Positions 14,098 to 15,883 of a stretch of 15,883 nucleotides of DNA are shown here, in pieces (the stretch's first letter is position 1; each line of letters begins with the position of its first letter). The stretch lies in NCBI GenBank assembly GCA_910577915.1, contig CAJTOM010000059.1:1-15883 (forward strand), in the 5' to 3' direction. Below the pieces are notes generated by a model, which searched no databases, was not told the origin of the DNA, and was given only the letters and a program-made list of their open reading frames with translations. Source of the stretch: an uncultured Oscillospiraceae bacterium (GTDB lineage Bacteria > Bacillota > Clostridia > Oscillospirales > Oscillospiraceae). Position numbers and translations under genes: made by a program.

Positions 14098-14126
14098 TTG
14101 CTTTTGGACGGGAATTGCTTTATAAT
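14098..14126 (+). promoter_or_regulatory. Promoter for the 196-aa gene
   Basis: TTGCTT (14098-14103) and perfect TATAAT (14121-14126), 17-bp spacer, about 50 bp upstream of the ATG at 14177. Confidence 0.7.
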
Positions 14127-14176
14127 GAAGAAAATCACAATTGCTCCGATTTAATACAGAGGGAGGCCGCTTCCCT

Positions 14177-14767
14177 ATGAAATTATGGAAGTCTTTTCAC
14201 CGTCAGAAGATGGGCGTTCGTCCCCATCAGATTATCTTTGAAAAGGAGAACACGGAAAATACCTACATCACCTGGGAGGACAAGATGAAGCCTCGCATTG
14301 ACGTGGATGACGGCGTCACTATGGAGGAGTATCGAGCGATGGCCGCCCGCTGGGAGGAGATGCTGTCCTTGGCTGAAGAGATCGTCTGGCGAAACTACCT
14401 GAACCCCAAAAGCGACGATCTCATGTCTGAGGTGGACTCCTTCCCCGACATCCGATCCCTCACGGGGAACTATTATGTGGGAGATGTGTCCTATGGCTAT
14501 GTCCATCGGGACAAGAAACACCGGCCCTACCAGATGAAGGATGGGCGGCTGCGGCACAAGTATCACAACGGCAAAGAGTGGGTGGCGGAGTGGCTTCCCC
14601 TGGACAGCCCGGAGATCACCCGGTATTATCGAATCCTGCTTCATCTCCGCCTCACCGGCGACGAGGGCGGCAAGGAGGAGGACTACATGGGCTTGGACCT
14701 GATAGCGGAATTTGTGAAGCTGGACGATCCCCTGGAATTTGAGATACTCTCCCACGATGTGATCTGA
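14177..14767 (+). CDS. Unknown protein, 196 aa, inside the parS cluster
   Basis: I do not recognise this protein. The 196-aa product starts MKLWKSFHRQKMGVRPHQII and is hydrophilic, rich in Trp, Tyr, Glu, Asp, Arg and Lys, with no signal peptide or membrane segment. It has an N-terminal charged region (ENTENTYITWEDKMKPRIDVDDG), a helical part around MEEYRAMAARWEEMLSLAEEIVW, an aromatic stretch GNYYVGDVSYGYVHRDKKHRPY, and a C-terminal acidic half. The ATG at 14177 follows GGGAGG (14161-14166) at 10-nt spacing; the frame is open to 14141 but the upstream start lacks a site. It has its own good promoter and is followed by a terminator, so it forms a single-gene unit between parS sites 3 and 4, just upstream of parA. 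Any role in segregation is only suggested by position. Confidence 0.75.
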   Translation: MKLWKSFHRQKMGVRPHQIIFEKENTENTYITWEDKMKPRIDVDDGVTMEEYRAMAARWEEMLSLAEEIVWRNYLNPKSDDLMSEVDSFPDIRSLTGNYYVGDVSYGYVHRDKKHRPYQMKDGRLRHKYHNGKEWVAEWLPLDSPEITRYYRILLHLRLTGDEGGKEEDYMGLDLIAEFVKLDDPLEFEILSHDVI

Positions 14768-14801
14768 GCGTGCATTCCGGTTGGTGCAACCCGCAAAATA
14801 C

Positions 14802-14827
14802 CGCCGCCTTTGGGACGGCGATTTTTC
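14802..14827 (+). terminator. Rho-independent terminator after the 196-aa gene
   Basis: Stem CGCCG (14802-14806) and CGGCG (14816-14820), extended by CC/GG with a bulged A, followed by ATTTTT. It sits 34 bp after the stop and directly before parS site 4. Confidence 0.75.
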
Positions 14828-14830
14828 CAT

Positions 14831-14846
14831 TGTTTCACGTGAAACA
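14831..14846. promoter_or_regulatory. parS site 4 (perfect)
   Basis: TGTTTCACGTGAAACA, between the terminator of the 196-aa gene and the parA promoter. Occupancy by ParB could influence parA transcription. Confidence 0.92.
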
Positions 14847-14932
14847 TTTTTGAAATACCGGGGAGCGTGCCGGACGGCCGGGGCTTTTGGACGAAATTCC
14901 ATCAAAAAAGCGAAAAAATTTTCCGATTGGTG

Positions 14933-14960
14933 TTGAAATACGGAAGTTTTGTGCTATACT
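14933..14960 (+). promoter_or_regulatory. Promoter for parA
   Basis: TTGAAA (14933-14938) and TATACT (14955-14960) with a 16-bp spacer, 51 bp before the TTG start codon and 86 bp after parS site 4. Confidence 0.65.
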
Positions 14961-15011
14961 AGAAAATAAGCTAAAAACTGGGGCGCTGTGCCCCTGGGGC
15001 GGAGGTGTGCC

Positions 15012-15770
15012 TTGGGCAAGATCGTGACTGTCGTCAATCAGAAGGGCGGTGTGGGTAAGACCACTACCTGCGTCAGTTTGACCGCCGCTCTGCGGGAAAA
15101 GGGGCTGAAGGTGCTGCTGTGCGACTTTGATCCCCAGGCCAACGCCACCTCCGGCATGGGTGTGGATAAATCCCTGTCCAAGGGCATCTATGATGTACTG
15201 CTCAACGAGGTTGAGCCCGCCAGGCGGGTGGTCTCCACCCGGTACGGAGACGTCCTCCCCTCCTCCAAGGCCCTGGCGGGGGCGGGGGTGGAGATGGTAA
15301 GTATCGATGACCGGGAACACCTGCTGCGGCGGGCCCTGGAGAAGCTGAGCCCCTCCTACGACTACATCTTTATCGACTGCCCCCCCTCCCTGGAGCTGCT
15401 GACCCTGAACGGCCTGTGCGCCGCAGACAGCGCCCTGGTGCCGGTGCAGAGCGAGTACTTTGCCCTGGAGGGACTGAGCGATCTGGTTTACACCATCCGG
15501 GCGGTGCGGCGCAGTCTCAATCCCCAGCTGGAGCTGGAGGGGGTGCTGATGACCATGTTCGACAGCCGGACCAATTTGGCCATCCAGGTGGCGGAGGAGG
15601 TCAAGCGGTACTTCCCCGGAAAGGTATATGCTACGGTGATTCCCCGGAACGTGCGCCTCAGCGAGGCGCCCAGCCATGGGAAGCCGATCAACGCGTATGA
15701 CAGGACTTCCAGGGGGAGCGAAGCGTATGCGGCGCTGGCGGAGGAGTTCCTGAGGAAGAATCAGAAATAG
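15012..15770 (+). CDS. parA: Chromosome-partitioning ATPase ParA/Soj
   Basis: A 252-aa deviant Walker ATPase starting MGKIVTVVNQKGGVGKTT. It binds DNA non-specifically as an ATP dimer and, with ParB on parS, moves and separates the replicated origin; in Bacillus relatives it also affects DnaA. Visible motifs: Walker A KGGVGKTT (11-18) with the signature Lys K11, Walker A' DFDPQANAT (38-46), Walker B FIDCPPS (120-126), and the typical C-terminal TVIPRNVRLSEAPSHGKPI. There is no N-terminal HTH, so it is the chromosomal (Soj) type. The start is TTG at 15012, with GGAGGT at 15001-15006; an upstream in-frame GTG (14988) lacks a site and family N-termini match the TTG. Four parS sites lie upstream. 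ParB is not in the window and may follow; the usual rsmG-mnmG neighbours are absent on the left. Confidence 0.93.
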   Translation: MGKIVTVVNQKGGVGKTTTCVSLTAALREKGLKVLLCDFDPQANATSGMGVDKSLSKGIYDVLLNEVEPARRVVSTRYGDVLPSSKALAGAGVEMVSIDDREHLLRRALEKLSPSYDYIFIDCPPSLELLTLNGLCAADSALVPVQSEYFALEGLSDLVYTIRAVRRSLNPQLELEGVLMTMFDSRTNLAIQVAEEVKRYFPGKVYATVIPRNVRLSEAPSHGKPINAYDRTSRGSEAYAALAEEFLRKNQK

Positions 15771-15781
15771 GGCGGGAGCGG

Positions 15782-15883
15782 CGCGCCCTCCGGGTGCGAG
15801 GGGGGCTGCGGTGCAGCCCTACCACTTGTGGGGGCTACGCGCCCCCACGCCCTGCGGTTACTTTTTGTGCGAACAAAAAGTAA
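15782..15883 (+). repeat. R2 modular hairpin repeat, copy B, cut by window end
   Basis: Starts 12 bases after the parA stop. Block 1 (15782-15803) matches copy A block 1 at 20 of 22 positions. Then comes a private hairpin, GGGCTGC/GCAGCCC (15803-15819), block 2 identical to copy A (15830-15847), and directly block 3 (15850-15883), identical to copy A as far as the window reaches. The two variable hairpins of copy A are absent, showing that the blocks are mixed modularly. Confidence 0.85.

Larger units (their letters stand above)
13712..14176. other. Intergenic segregation region, 465 bp, two parS sites
   Basis: No protein gene found. It contains a 10-bp inverted repeat, GCCGCCCTGC (13756-13765) and GCAGGGCGGC (13818-13827), 52 nt apart; two parS sites (13869, 13909); and the promoter of the 196-aa gene. 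A 60-codon ORF starting inside the second parS (13908) has no binding site and looks like chance. No rRNA, tRNA or DnaA-box cluster was recognised, so this is not claimed to be oriC. Confidence 0.6.

Noticed and set aside
13712..14176. oriC in the parS-rich intergenic region
   Set aside because: No cluster of DnaA boxes (TTATCCACA-like) and no AT-rich unwinding element could be seen, so only parS sites are claimed.

Overview
The window looks like chromosomal DNA of a GC-rich, low-branching Firmicute, most likely an Oscillospiraceae-type Clostridium relative (Flavonifractor/Lawsonibacter-like). This is inferred from strong GGAGG ribosome binding sites, sigma-A-type promoters, ZapA next to a U32 protein, LrgAB, a ParA/parS segregation locus and hairpin-rich intergenic repeats. 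No taxonomic marker was searched. No tRNA, rRNA, IS transposase or CRISPR array is visible.

Layout, left to right. Bases 1-93 encode a slice of DNA topoisomerase I (TOPRIM motif) that stops abruptly and abuts a reverse-strand U32-family protein; this junction is either an assembly chimera or a rearrangement. The U32 gene is translationally coupled behind zapA, both on the minus strand. A 71-aa unknown protein (minus) and a 73-aa XRE-type HTH protein (plus) diverge from a region with two good promoters. The lrgA-lrgB pair follows, bracketed by two inverted copies of a 67-bp repeat (R1). It converges through a bidirectional terminator on a hemerythrin/response-regulator fusion gene. Then come a GrpB-family gene, a short GH1-like gene and a GH13 oligo-glucosidase gene; the last two share a TGATG stop/start overlap.

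Bases 8719-9534 have no protein gene. They hold two mirror-image copies of a modular hairpin repeat (R2) around about 400 bp of unique DNA, which can fold into a roughly 200-nt RNA-like structure. A class B penicillin-binding protein and a second GH13 enzyme (neopullulanase-like) follow. The right end is a segregation locus: parA with a TTG start and four parS palindromes (three perfect, one 15/16) between 11779 and 14846, one of them in the leader of the GH13 gene. An orphan 196-aa gene lies between the parS sites. The window closes inside a third R2 copy just after parA.

The genes suggest three themes: cell envelope and division (ZapA, LrgAB, PBP2), cytoplasmic alpha-glucan breakdown (GH1-like, two GH13), and chromosome segregation (ParA, parS). 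The most interesting non-coding material is the R2-bounded island at 8724-9519 and the parS cluster.
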